From: Rallus limicola | Lineage: Eukaryota; Chordata; Aves; Gruiformes; Rallidae | Assembly (NCBI GenBank): GCA_022605955.1 | Contig: JAKCOZ010000012.1 | Span: 19,997,015-20,061,014 of the forward strand | Direction of reading: 5' to 3' | Length of the DNA: 64,000 nucleotides | Shown here: piece by piece, positions 51,962 to 64,000 of the stretch | Layout: each line of letters starts with the position of its first letter | How positions within the stretch are numbered: the first letter of the stretch is position 1 | The notes under the pieces: generated by a model | Databases searched by the model: none | Seen by the model: only the letters and a program-made list of their open reading frames with translations | What the model was told of the DNA's origin: nothing | Program-made: the position numbers and the translations under genes

Positions 51962-52186
51962 TGTTCCTAAAGCAACTGAATGATACCACCTTGAATTTAT
52001 CCTCAGTCTAGGTAGGCTCTTAACCACTAGCATTTCTTTCCATCCATCACCTTGCTCCTTCAGAGTCACAGTCTCAGCACCTGGGCCCTTGTCCTTTTTC
52101 GCCCTTTTTCTCCTTTTCTTGTGTCCAGATAGATTCTCTGCTTCTTCCAGGTACTTCAAAACCTTCTTAAAGTGCTTGCTTGTGCT
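51962..52186 (-). other. Unidentified 75-codon lysine-rich open frame
   Basis: The minus strand is open for 75 codons between a TGA (52189-52187) and the next stop at 51961-51959. The translation has protein-like features: HFKKVLKYLEEAENLSGHKK, the basic KKRRKRAKKDKGPG, then EQGDGWKEMLVV. I do not recognise it. It ends in an ordinary-looking stretch and lies 100 bases left of a CR1. It could be a fragment of a retrocopy, a lone exon or chance; no clear splice acceptor precedes it. Confidence 0.25.
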
Positions 52187-52284
52187 TCAGATATTTTAGA
52201 CTACATTTTTGAACATCAAAGCCTATCAATCACAGAATTTCCAGTTCCTTAATAGATATATCCTAGGGTCAGCAGAAATGCCCT

Positions 52285-52527
52285 GTCTGTTCAAGTTGCT
52301 CCAGGGAGGGTTCAGATTGGATATTAGGAAAAAATTCTTCGCCAAAACAGTGGTGAAGCACTGAAACAAGCTGCCCAGGGAGGTGGTGGAATTGCTGTCC
52401 CTGGAGCTGTTCAAACAAATGGGTAGATGTGGCGCTTTGGGAGATTGTTTAGCAGTTACAGTGGTGTAGGGATGACAGTTGGACTTGATGATCTGGAAGG
52501 TCTTTTCCAACCTCGATGATTCTATGA
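52285..52527 (+). mobile_element. CR1 LINE 3' fragment
   Basis: Plus-strand CR1 tail: GGGTTCAGATTGGATATTAG, GCTGCCCAGGGAGGTGGTGG, then TTGGACTTGATGATCTGGAA and TTCCAACCTCGATGATTCTA. It differs from the 8566 and 48584 copies and has a single terminal octamer. The left boundary is uncertain; CR1-like sequence may start some 20 bases earlier. Confidence 0.88.
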
Positions 52528-55500
52528 AGCATATGTACCCATGGGCAGGACATCACTGTGTGAATGTGATTTGGCAGTTCAATCAGGAGCTGTTTTGTAC
52601 AAAAAACTTTCCATAGCACATATTTGTGTGCAGCCTTCATGCAGACCACCTACTTTTTTGTGCTTGAAGTATTAGAAATAACTTCATTTAACTTCAAAAC
52701 CACTGGGCTATCAAAGAGGGTGAAGGACATGTTGGCATAAGCCATAGCAGGCCACAACCTTTCTACTGCCACTACCCATCAATCAGATAACCAGCTGGGT
52801 AGTCAGGAAGGAGGATGGAGACTGAAGCATTGGTCAGACAATGAGGGAGCTATAAGAGATGACAACAATGAAGTGGGCAGCAGAGGGTCAAGGGACAACT
52901 CCTCTACAGTTTGAGACCTGAAAGTCTGATTCCTTCTTTACACAAATTCCAAATCATAATCCCATGCTATTCTAGGCCTTTCATTACAAGAAAAGCATAC
53001 CATTTTATGGCATAGCTATACCATTTTCATTTATAAATGGTTTATGGAAATGATTAGCAATGACTTTGAGATGAATTTCTGCTTCAGACCCTCTGACAGT
53101 CATTGGCAAAGGCCTCTGGCACTCTGAGAGTGTTTTGCAAACACAGCATTAAAGCTTTTATACCTCTTGTCACTAGTCATTGCAGTTCTGTGGCATTAAA
53201 TTTTTGCAAATGGAAAATAAGGGGCTGGATTCTGTTTACCTGTCCAGTGCTGTAATACCATGAATTCAAAATGGCTTCAGCCTTGAGCATGGCCACAGGC
53301 AGCACATTGGAGGCTTCCACTATACTGTTTTTCCATGAGAAAAAAATAATCCAGGATATTAAGTAAAGAATAGAGAGCACTGAGAAGTTTGGTTTGGAAA
53401 AGGGCAAGGACTGCAGATAATAATGAAGCCAGAGGACTTAACCTAAACTAGGGAAGGAAATGGTAACAGGGAGAAGGGAAACAGAAAGGAAAGAGGACAG
53501 AAGAGTTTGGGGAATGCAGCTACAGCTATGCTAGCTAGCACAGAACAAGTGTTTCATCTATCTTACAGAATAGATGAAGGAAACAGACACAGCAGGGAGC
53601 AGGAAGATGAAAGAGGAGACTTGGCAGGAAGGTATCTGTACACAGAGGTATGGAACTGGCTGAGAAAAGCTGAGCCTGGACTCCTCTGGGCTGGGTTGTT
53701 GCTCTCTGCTCTCCCTTACACACTGCACTGTGGCAGGTTTGAATGTATGAAGGGTTAAGCGAGAAGCTGCATTATTTTAGAGGCCCTGCACATGAAAGGG
53801 CTCCTGTGCTCCATAAGCAATCTTTCCTGGAGAAGAGAAGCAAGTTAGGCTTCAAATCAAAAGCTGAAAGAAGCTGAAATCTTATATTTTGAAAATAACA
53901 GAACAAAAAGTTTCAATTATTCTCCAGAAAATAATCTTCTCCTTGTGTCATCAGTAATTATATTATCCTAAAAAAAAATATCTTTTTGTGAGCAAACTAT
54001 TTGCTTAATGTCATCCAGCTTCATCTCTCCTGTTACTGTAGTGCTCATGAAATGAGATATCAGTATATACCAGCCAATAGTGAACAGAGAAGATTCATTA
54101 CATGGGGCTCAGAGATTTATTCCTTGGGTTTATTGGAGTAAAAAGCCTTTAACCTTAAATGGTTGCTGTGCATAGAAGAGGAAGCTAGGAGAAAACTCCC
54201 TATTACTTTCTGCACTGGATTTCAATGAAGAGCCTGAGAAAGCACACACACTTCCACCACAGTGAGGGTTAAAACTCCCCTTGAATACAAAGGTTTATTG
54301 ATGAGCCCAGACAGGAGAAGAGCACTTGAAAGAAAAGGAAGATAACCTAACAGTGAACAGAGAGCCCTACTAGCAGACCACAAGAGAGATTTTCCAAACC
54401 TGGAAGGAAGAGAAAAAAGCCAGCTGTACACACATGAAGTGTACAGTGGCTATGGCATGTCTGAACACCTTTGTTGGAAAGCTAGTTTCCACCATGGGAT
54501 TAAACTTGGTATAAGATTTAGTAACCCCCCAAAATGTTTCCTCTGAGTAATACTGTCCACGGCAGTTGTTACCTTCTGTGGAACAGACTAGCACGTGTGC
54601 CTGGATCTAACAGCCAGCCTTCAAAGGCAGGTAACCAGGCTGATGAGAACACAGACAACATTGTGCACCAAAATATGTAGACACAGAACAGTGCTAGATA
54701 TCAAAGTAGTCACACTTGGTATATGTAGCTGTTTTAGGGTAAGTGAAAATTAATTTTATGCAGCAGTGATTCATTAACAGAACCCATGTATGCAGTATTT
54801 CCTAACCACTTGTTATTAACACTTATTTATCAATATAGGTTTGAATTTTATATTCTTCTAGCTAAAACTCTGTGGGAATGTTTTGCTTGTGAAGACCTTA
54901 ACAGAGCTGACAATTCAAAACAACTTTTTAGACATTCTTTTTATGGTATAAGTTGTTGTAGAAACAAATAAAGATAGTTTAGTAAGATACAGCAAATAAA
55001 TAATAGATGCTCAGCATAGAAGATGACTGCTTTTCTTCTCTCAAAAATGATGGTCAGATTCAGAGAAGTAAACCCTTAGGAGACTGGGTCATAATTAATT
55101 TTGCCATCAAGGGAGAATATTAAATGATAAAATCATATTTTTACCTCCATAAAAAAAGCAGAAAGGATATTTACTTTGCATGTATAAGTAACACATTTTA
55201 TTGTTCTCTTTTAATATTTCTTTTCCTCAGACCACCACCAAGAAGGTTTCCATAGAAACCTAAGAAGAAAAGCAAAGAGGAATATAATTTTTCTCAGTTT
55301 ACATTGATTTCAAATACCACTGCACTTATACCAGCAATGTGTCTTCTGCACACATTTTTATCAGCTGAAAATCTAAGTGAAACAGTTGATTAAAATAGAA
55401 ATTTAGATTTAGCACAGTTATCAAAAATACTATTTGCAGTTCAGTCTATCACCTACCCAAGTTATGGCATTGTAGAATATCAAAGATGAGCAATTTTTTA

Positions 55501-55815
55501 AGCACTGTAATGAGCTCTATCAAAATGAAAACTGCTTTGGAGCAGCTATGGTCCTCAATTCTCCCTGTTCTTCCCTGGTGCTGATTTAAGGTACTGTAGG
55601 CAATATATTAAATCTTTAAATAGGCTTCAGATATGAATCTTTTCAATTTCTAAAACTGCCTTGTATTGGTGATTAACATAATGATTTCTCTGGAGAACCT
55701 GACCTCTGCTCCTTCCAGGGATGTGACTTGGCCACTTGCGGAGGTTGATGCAGTTTCTGATAGCACTGGGCCACATGCTTTTTGCAACTTTGATGTCTCA
55801 GTTTTCTTCCTTGGG

Positions 55816-55857
55816 CTCTTTTTTTTTTTTTTTTTTTCTTTTTCCTTTTCCCCTCTC
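55816..55857 (+). repeat. Polypyrimidine tract with 19-base T run
   Basis: A T19 run at 55819-55837 continues into a C/T-rich stretch ending CCCCTCTCAC. Confidence 0.8.
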
Positions 55858-56552
55858 ACATTTAAAAATCTCTTCTCCAAAGCCAGAAGATAAGGAAAAG
55901 TAAAGAAATCATAAACAATTCCTAAGGGCTTCAAGGATGCAGTCTCTTTCCTGCATGCTGTTACTTTACTGTTGTTGACTTCTGATTCATGTATACATGC
56001 CTGAAACCATTTTAGGAGAACCAGTCCAACAACAACTGAATATTGCTTTCTGAGAAGAAGCCTCATGCCTGGAAGATTATGTCTGAGTATACAGGAATAT
56101 ACAGGTAGCTTCAGTCAGAGACCACATTCTTTTTCCTCATGGAAGCTGCAAATTAGCAGACCCTTTTAGGCTGCCAATTTCAATACAATTTCTTCTTGCT
56201 TACAGAGAGCTGAAACTTGATGACCTCTCACACTGTTTATCCTAAATGCCAGGTGCTGTAAGTCAAAGCTGTCTCAGTGGCATGAACCTACTTTTATGTG
56301 GTTCTAGCTATGCATAAAACCAGAATATGAATAAACCTGTTGCAATACTAGGCTAAAAGAATAAACCACTTCAGTTTTGTTGTCTAGGATCCATTATTTC
56401 TGCTGCCTTATCAGTTGTGGATGAGAGCACACTATTTATGCAAATACAGCTACACACACTTTCACAGACAGATTGGGTGAGGATGAAATTAGATGTTCCC
56501 TTTTTTATTTCAGGGTGGTCAGTAAAGACAACCTGTGAATTAATGCTTTTGC

Positions 56553-56568
56553 TTTTTTTTTTTTTTTT
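56553..56568 (+). repeat. 16-base T homopolymer
   Basis: Uninterrupted T run in AT-rich intergenic sequence. Confidence 0.8.
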
Positions 56569-56789
56569 AAATCATAGTTGGTTTAGGGATGGCAGATTTT
56601 TTTTCTATTCTGCTTTTATCAAAAGCTTTGATTCTTTTCAGGACATCCAGAGACTGACAGAACCCTCCCTGAAAAGCAAACACAGGGGAATAAACAGCAG
56701 AATAATAAGCCATGGCACTAATTTTTGGGAACTTTCAAGCTTGATTTCCAAATTATACCCCCATTTTAAGATCAAATACCGCATTGCTT

Positions 56790-57260
56790 TCATAGTGGAG
56801 TGATTTCAGGTTTCCTGTGTGTGTTTATTTTTAGGTCAGGTCTGCTAATAAGCTCAGAATAAGTGAAAAAATTCCCCTTGATGAAATGATGTAACAAGTA
56901 TGAGCTACTGAATTTGGGCCTGACAATGGTTAACAATGTTGGCACTTGAATGACGGCCAGAACAGGCTGAATTTCTGTTCCTGCCATTTTAAAAAAAGAA
57001 ACACATTGGCCTATCTTTCCTCATTCGCCGATAGTGAAATGTAAAAATAGAACTATGCACTCCGGAGGGCTCCAAGGGCTCCTTTCATTAATGTGAAAAA
57101 TCCATCATTTATAGCTCTGCAGCATGAATAGGTTTGGAAGACATTTAATCACTAGTGAAAATGCCACAACCCCAACCCCTACTCCTGCAGAAGTATATAT
57201 AGCTCAGAGCTATTCATCTGGGCTTGTTGGGAACCGCTTGAGTGTTCCATATACTCTCTA
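56790..57260. promoter_or_regulatory. Candidate conserved non-coding block with MEF2-like and TATA-like motifs
   Basis: Unique sequence with retained CpGs (TTCGCCGATAG, CTCCGGAGGG), a MEF2-like GTAAAAATAG at 57041-57050, homeodomain-like CATTAATG, and a TATATATAG at 57194-57202. It stands out from its flanks by complexity. Appearance only. Confidence 0.3.
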
Positions 57261-57709
57261 TAGTCAATGAGAGTAAGGGAACATGTAGTGAGAACTGCTA
57301 GTCCAAAATCCATCTTACCCTGAAAATACATAAATAATCATTTTGAGGGGTAGGTAAATGATATTGGTTGCTCTCTAAAAGTAATATATTTCGCTTAAGT
57401 ACTTTCCAATGAGGATCAAAACACATTTTTGATCTCTGTCACACTACTTGGCACGATACGTGGCTAATGGGAAAGCAGCTAGAAGAAAATCTATCTTGTT
57501 ATGAAGGACAGGAAGGCTTGTATCCCAAAGACTAATCTGTATTAAACTTCAGACCCTTCCACAACCAGATTTGAACTATATGTATTTTTCAGCTATACAT
57601 GCTGACGAAGACAGAAAAGGTCTTGATGTGAAAACTGTCTGATTTGAAATGTTCCATATGTTACCAGAGGAAGTGTAATTAAATTAATCTACCTTTTTTT
57701 CTGGATACC

Positions 57710-57723
57710 TATATATATATATA
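57710..57723 (+). repeat. (TA)n microsatellite
   Basis: Seven TA units. Confidence 0.75.
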
Positions 57724-57906
57724 GTTATAATGGTTTAGATTCCTAAAATGTTTCCTAGAGTCTGCTGTCTCATTACAGTGCAATTTAAAGGTGGATCTAG
57801 ATGCTAGTGAGATCTGCGTGATACTCCTGATTTTCAGCAGTGTTTTTCAGTTCAAAGTCACCACACTCCAAACCTGCTTCAAACCACACTTCAAAACACT
57901 TTTTTA

Positions 57907-57934
57907 TTAAAAGTTCTGTTTTAAAAGTTCTGTA
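57907..57934 (+). repeat. 14-base direct tandem duplication
   Basis: TTAAAAGTTCTGTT occurs twice head to tail, the second copy differing in its last base. Confidence 0.85.
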
Positions 57935-58096
57935 TCACTGAAGTTCTAGGTGATTTTGAAAATTATACTTGTGATATAGAAAGTGTGTTGCTTAAAGTGA
58001 AAGAAAGCACAGTAGTTATTTAGTAGGAAACATCTATTGCATAACTCAAGAAGTTTTCAATAATTGCACAAAGTAAAAGAATGCAGCATAGAGAAT

Positions 58097-58120
58097 GGGG
58101 GGGGGGGGGGGGGGGGGGGG
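58097..58120 (+). repeat. 24-base G homopolymer
   Basis: An uninterrupted run of 24 G, followed directly by AACCCTAACA. It could form G-quadruplexes. Runs this long are unstable and hard to sequence, so the exact length is uncertain. Confidence 0.9.
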
Positions 58121-58610
58121 AACCCTAACATGTGGCAGGACTGAAAAAGATATTGTAGATCATTAAATCCAAATCTCACATAACCACTTGCTGCTTTAAA
58201 GACAGACTCATTTTCCAGGCTTTTCATTTCCACAACACCAAGCTAGGGCCATTTTGGTGTCTCATTCAGACCTTTTTCAGATTTGACAATTTATAAATCC
58301 ACCTTTAGACCCTGTAGCACTAAATCAGAAACGCTGTTAGCACATGAGAAACTGCAGATATGGTACAACCTCTTAGTGCCTTCTAAATTAGTTGAAAAAA
58401 ATGTGTCTAGCTACTTTGCACTGGCAGGCTTTATGTTGGATCTGGTATTACCTTTCTGTGGCCCTCCAACTTCATATGGGTCAGATACCACCTGTCTGTC
58501 AGCACCAGCACAGAAGCAGACAGCCCACGTTAGCTCAGTGCTGTGCCCTAGTATTGGTTTGGTAGAAAAGTGTGCCTTCCTATGATTTCTACCCAGTTTG
58601 CCCACTAGGT

Positions 58611-58648
58611 AAACTTATAAGTTTATAACATCTAAGTTTATAACTTCT
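58611..58648. repeat. Palindrome overlapping a 15-base tandem duplication
   Basis: AAACTTATAAGTTT (58611-58624) is a perfect palindrome. Its right part begins the first of two tandem copies of AAGTTTATAACWTCT (58619-58633 and 58634-58648). Confidence 0.85.
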
Positions 58649-59129
58649 AAGCAACAGCTTATATTAACAATTGTCACCTTGATTTCAGATGCAGAAAATG
58701 GGCACAGGTACTGCCTGATACACTTTCTGTCCATCTTCTCTTGCCATGTTTATGCAATGTAGAGAACTGGAGAATAGAAGGTGCCATTGTGGGGCAGCTC
58801 CATGCTTGTGAGGTGGAACAACAAACAACACAACCCCTCAGCTGGGTCTTTATATGCATCTACACAAATACATCATCTGCAATATGCATAATTCAGACCA
58901 TTTGCAGCTGAGTTTTCACTGATTTCATCCAGGGAGGAAGACAGCGTGTTCCACAGGGTGTATCAGAAATCTGAAAAAGCACAATGAAGAAAGAATCTCA
59001 CAGAACCTGACAGTCATTCACTCCTTTGCTGGCCTGTTGGTTTCTCCCAGATAAGTCAAGGACAATCAGAAGACGATGCCAAAATAACCACAAGGTGTCA
59101 ATTTAAAGCAAATTATGTAGATCAGCTCT

Positions 59130-59345
59130 ACTAAATGGATGGACTTTAATTCAGAAACAAAGGTGGCATAACTTGTTTTCATTAATTCATTTCAAAGTGA
59201 ATTAAACTAAAGCAAATTGAGGCCATTCAGATTCTGACTGCACGTACATAAACCAATTTAATTTGGTTTCACTAATACATCTCAAATCCAAATTAATTTG
59301 GTTTAATTTTATTGAACATCCCTGAGTAGACATGAGGAAATAAAA
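59130..59345. repeat. AT-rich palindromic block, possible ancient non-autonomous DNA transposon
   Basis: Contains repeated related motifs in both orientations: GAATTAAACTAAAGC, AAACCAATTTAATTTGGTTT at about 59251-59270, and the perfect palindrome CCAAATTAATTTGG at about 59289-59302. The block closes with GAGTAGACATGAGG. Such motif arrays resemble old hAT- or MITE-like repeats of amniotes, but I cannot name a family. Confidence 0.35.
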
Positions 59346-62300
59346 TCCAGCTTTAAACATCTGTCCTGGGATTTTTGCATTTCTGCATTCTATTCTTTTT
59401 CATCTCCTTTCTTTTAGTTATCTACCATCGCTATTTGAATTTCAAGATAAGTGTCCCACAGGGTACTGTGAGGTTTTTTTCCTTTCAAAAAGAACCATCT
59501 GGAGAAACCCAGCAATATTGCCAACACTAGCATTAAAATTGTGAGTCAGGCCTTAAAAAAATCATGAGATTTATTTAAAAGTGTGAATCTTTCCCCCACA
59601 AATAATGTATTTACATTTTTTTTGTGTGTCTCTGATATTTTAGATGTACACCAGCCACATTTCCAAACTGCAATACAGGAAAGTTGGCTTGCCTACATAA
59701 CCTCTGGACTGCAAAAGCTGAGGCTTTAATAAAGCCACCAAGTATCAGGAGAGATAAGAGTCCTGAGAATTTAAAAATCAGGAGTCATGTCAATACTATA
59801 GCTATTTAGTGACAGATGCTTCACAGTATCAAATATTCTGCAGCCAGGTCAAGGAGGCTAGAGATTCCCTAAAGGGGCTTGTGAAAAGTAACTTCTGCTG
59901 CTCAAAGCTGTGGGATTTTAATCAAAATGAAACTTTGAAACAAGTTAATGCAAAGAGAAAATATTTTTGAGCTAGTAACCTGCTTCATTCAACAGATGTT
60001 AGCTCACTCTACGCAGTCACAGATTACGTAAAGCATGAGTGGCATGGCAGAAATGTCTGTTCACAGGAGCTAAGATCAGTTAGAGTTACGTGACATTTGG
60101 AGGGTCTGGATAAAGAAGATCAGGATCTTAGGGATCGGGAACCAAACTGTGACACTTGGTCAAAAGTTCTTGCAAGTGAGGCAAGACCTACAGGTTTACT
60201 CATAAAAATAGTGAGGATTGATTTAAACCTTCCCAAGAACCTTCCCAGAGGATCTCTCCCAGCTCTCCAGCACAGGACCTGAGCTTTTCCTCAGGCAATG
60301 CAGGGGCGGAAGGATGGAGTGAAGAGCTCTTTTCTGCTACGTCTACACTTTCTGCAAGTATGACAGCATCGAACCTCAAGCCCACTCATCAGTACAGATG
60401 GGCTGGAGAGTCAAAAGGATTTTTTTTTTTTCTCTAGCCCCACTCAAAAGAATTATTTTTTCCTAACTTGTTCTTGCTGAATGTATTAGCAGTTGTTCAG
60501 TGTTCGGCACTGCATGGGAGCTTTATACTACATACAATACAAGTTATATAAGAATGATTACTGGCCTGCATGCTGGGATGCTTGATGAAGGACATGTCTA
60601 CTTTTTTTTTTCCCAGTCATAAATATGCCATAAACAAAGAGCATTAATTATAAAGCAGCTCCCTAGAGAAATAGAAATTATTTGAGGAGTAAGAATGATT
60701 ACTCTGTCCAGGCCATGTCCCACAGAGATGCAATTTGGTTCCTTTTACATCACATCTTTTTTCCTACACCATCACTCCTGTATTTTACTGAGTTTTCATA
60801 ACAACTCTCAGTACATAAGGCTCAGTGAACTCCATATCTGTTCTTCACAGGAAGATGCAAAATGCAGGAAAGATGTTTGTGTGCTGTACTTAAAGATATT
60901 ATCACAGCTGAGGGTTATAAAGGTGCATTTTTTACTACGGGTCAGGTCAGAATTTTAAGCCAGACATATAATCATCCTTCTGCCCTGAATGACTGAGTAT
61001 ATTCTAGACACAGTAGCATCTTTTGTGTTTCCATCAGATTGTTGTTGCAGGAAGGGTTTGGTTTCAATATGAACATTTCTAATAAGTCACATGAGGGTAA
61101 AAGAAGGGAAAGTGTGTCAAATATGCTTATAGCTACTAAACAACAGCTTAACTGAGCAGATTCCCTTGTCTATGTGATTACTTTATGACTATTACATGTT
61201 GGAGTGATAGGGCTACCATTCACCCTCCAGGCCAGCAATCCATAGTTGTATAATCCAAAATGGCCTACCTCTAGGTAAGCAGCAGGGTTTATTACAAAAA
61301 TTCTGAAGTTTCTTCAAATTCATGATTCCTATGACCTCCAGGACAAAAACACAGTATAAACTTTATACTTAATCAGTCTTTACTCAGGGCATTTAAAAGA
61401 CAGGCTAGGTATTGTAAGCACAACTTCTGGTCTCTAGCAGATAATGAGTCATGCTTCTCTTTCAGCATTTCCTAGGACACATCCCCTGGGTACAAGGATT
61501 CAACTGAGAACCGCTATCCTTATGATAATATAGCCATCTGGGAAAGCATTACAAAAACCTAACTAAATAAAAAAGCCAGCTGTTATAACGGCCATTTACA
61601 CACAGGACTGTGTAGTCCTAAGATCTCAAAAGACACAGTAACTATGTCCTGACCAAAGCACCACATGCTACCCTCTAGTTTTGGATGTACAGTCAGGTTC
61701 TTTCCTGTCCTGAAGTGCTGTATGGTATCACACTGCGCACTTCAGCAACTGCTGTGTTCTGCTGCGGCAGAGGATGAAGTCACCCCAGATGGTATGCAAG
61801 GATATACTTGTTTATAAAGTGACTCATATTTTGGAACAACATAAATATGATTATTTTTTTTTTTACAGGGCATATATTGATGTGGTACATCAAACAATTG
61901 TGGAGCAAATTCTGCATTCTCTCTTATGTGGGTTGTAGAAGTAGCACTAGATTGACAGCTCTACCACTGACAAATACTGTACCTCTACAGCCTGTTCTAT
62001 GTGAAGGAGCAACCCAAGCAGCCAGCTGCTCTCAGAAGCCTTGCTCTGTGCTACTTACTGAAAGCAAGAGCTGAGAACTCCATCCTATAAGCATTGTGCC
62101 AAAGCACAGAACAAACAATTTGATTCAAGCTTTGGTTTACACCCTGCTTAGAACTCAGCCCCAAATTGGTGTAGTTTTTTAGGATCCTTGAAGTGGAAAA
62201 GTAAATTATATGCAATGCAATTAAAGTGAATCTAGCCTAGTATTTAAGATCAAATATTCAGGAATAGGTATTAACATGTGTGAGGGAACTGAAGGTAAAT

Positions 62301-64000
62301 TATTCTCCAGAGCTAATTGAAGAGCTTCCTCTAAAGGAAAGGAAACCTGTTTTGATACTTTATTTTGCTAACGAGATGCAACATAAAATTACTTCCTAGT
62401 TATTATGCTGAAATATGTCATGCATATTCAAAAACTATCTCTGAGGCACTGAAACAATTTAGACAAGATGAGTTACTGAATACATGAAAGGAATTGACTT
62501 CATGATCCAGCTAATGATTAGTTAGGCACAACTGTTAAAATAATGACTGAACAAACAAAAAAAAAGTACATTTACATTAACTGTAACTACTAAAAGTCAC
62601 TGGGAGCTTGCAGGTTGAATGGGAATTTAATTTTATTTCAACTGTTTGCTTTTCATTTGTCTTACTAAACCCCAAGATTCAATTTATGTTCTTTGTACAT
62701 GTGGAAACTCAGTATCATGTTTCTTGGACCTGTCTTGTCACTAAAGAGTTATCAACTACTCTTTAAGTTAGTGGAAAAGTGCTTTAACTCTCCAAGGGTG
62801 CACCTTCACCTGATAAATTTAAGGCAAACATCAGAAAAAAACCAATCTAAATGGCATCTGCCTAACACAATCACAGAGTACCTTCCAGAGTACTTAAGAT
62901 TTTAACTAGCTCAAATTAGAGCTGCCCAGTACTATGTTAGGTACACAGGAGAACAAGCTTACAAACTCAAATTGATAAATTCCAAACAGAGTTATAATTA
63001 ATTGTAAACCAGTGATGCCCATTAACAATATCTTCATGAGCAAAAGATAACTTAATACACCCAGGAAAATCTCTAGAATCATCACCCAGATATGAATGTT
63101 TGATCAATACCTCTGAATTAGGCTGAAATTTGGTTGAGCCAAAAGAATCCATAATATATAAAACACACAATGGAAGTAATAACCAGTCCTTGGAATCATT
63201 TTTCTGTAGGAGCAACACACTGCTGGATCCAAATAAGCTATAAGAACCCACACCTAACCTAGGTGCAAGGTGTATTTACTCCCTCTTTTTTACTCTAAAT
63301 GTTTACAGGTGGCATGGTAGGTACCAGTGCTTGAGAATGACATTGTTTCCCCTCACTGGCTCCAGGGAACCCTTTTGACAAAAGACATAACTACATAATC
63401 TCTTTGTTCACAGTTTAACACAGCACCTACACCTTTGAGAACATGCATCTGAGCAGAGAGTATGAGAGCTGTACCTTGTCTCTGCTGCTGCACCCCAGGC
63501 CAGGTGACACAGGAAGGCATCCATATCCAAGCACAAGTGATTCCAATAAATCCCACCCATCCTGGAACCAGCTGAGGCAGGGTCTGTACACAGTGTACCC
63601 CTGAAGTGGTACTGATGTACATGATGTACTCTGAGATGCTCAAAGACTGTCCAACACAGGGTTTTTTGCTTCTGCTGCTGACAGGTTTTGACCTTCAGAG
63701 CAAGACTGTGAAGATGGTGGTCAGGGAATCTGATTAATTTTCAAGCTCTATATTAAATCTGTCTCACCCAGGATATCTAATCCCTTTCTGTTCACAGAAT
63801 TAGTATCTGTTTTATCATCTTCTAATATGATATTTAGGTAATCAGGCATCTCTATATTTTTCATATGATCTCAAGGCTGTGACTAACTCAAAGCCCTGTC
63901 ATCCACCTGCCCCCTGGCACTCCATCCCTTGGAGTCACTGGAGCTGTAAATGGGCACAGGTTTACTCCTACACAGAATCAGCTGCAGTACGAGGGGGCTT

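Larger units (their letters stand above)
52530..56780. other. Intergenic, AT-rich, no gene recognised
   Basis: Short open frames only, plus the T-rich tracts listed. No CR1 seen. Confidence 0.6.
57270..64000. other. Intergenic, AT-rich, no gene recognised
   Basis: Holds the G24 run, small tandem duplications and the AT-palindromic block at 59130-59345. No exon of any recognised gene is seen up to the right edge. Confidence 0.6.

Noticed and set aside
58121..58130. Interstitial telomere repeat
   Set aside because: Only one and a half CCCTAA units; not enough to call.
1..64000. CRISPR arrays, operons, tRNA or rRNA genes
   Set aside because: None seen; the window is vertebrate nuclear DNA without spaced repeats or recognisable structural RNA genes.

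Overview
The window is vertebrate nuclear DNA, almost certainly from a bird. The support is several CR1 LINE fragments of the avian type, with 3' ends of repeated ATTCTGTG-like octamers and the usual GGGTTGGAAGGGACC-type tail. One complete multi-exon gene also encodes a protein that aligns, from my memory of the family, with vertebrate TTC14 along its whole length. The species cannot be fixed from sequence alone; a galliform such as chicken fits.

Left end (1-9821, minus strand): the complete TTC14 coding region in 12 coding exons. I joined the exons by hand from splice sites and reading phase. They give a 2364-nt CDS (787 codons plus stop). The protein has an N-terminal region, an S1 RNA-binding domain, about three TPR repeats, and a long Lys/Ser/Arg-rich tail with a 16-serine run and a conserved C-terminus. 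Intron 4 uses a GC-AG splice pair. Introns 2 and 7 carry CR1 LINE fragments. The 3' UTR runs off the left edge.

Promoter region (about 9400-10800): a strong CpG island covers exons 1-2 and about 1 kb upstream, with a run of three CCGGAA-like ETS cores just upstream of the start codon.

Right of the island (10800-64000): about 53 kb with no recognisable protein-coding gene, tRNA, rRNA or CRISPR. It is AT-rich intergenic DNA with scattered homopolymer runs, microsatellites, two more clear CR1 fragments, one likely ancient AT-palindromic repeat, and several blocks whose density of homeodomain-, SOX-, octamer- and MEF2-like motifs makes them candidate conserved non-coding elements. In mammals the region upstream of TTC14, towards PEX5L, is a large gene desert; this window fits that, but synteny is from memory and not shown here. 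A 75-codon lysine-rich open frame beside a CR1 (51962-52186, minus) is the only unexplained coding-like stretch.

No multi-gene system, operon or defence locus is present. The observations worth checking concern splicing of TTC14, its promoter, and candidate regulatory elements in the desert.
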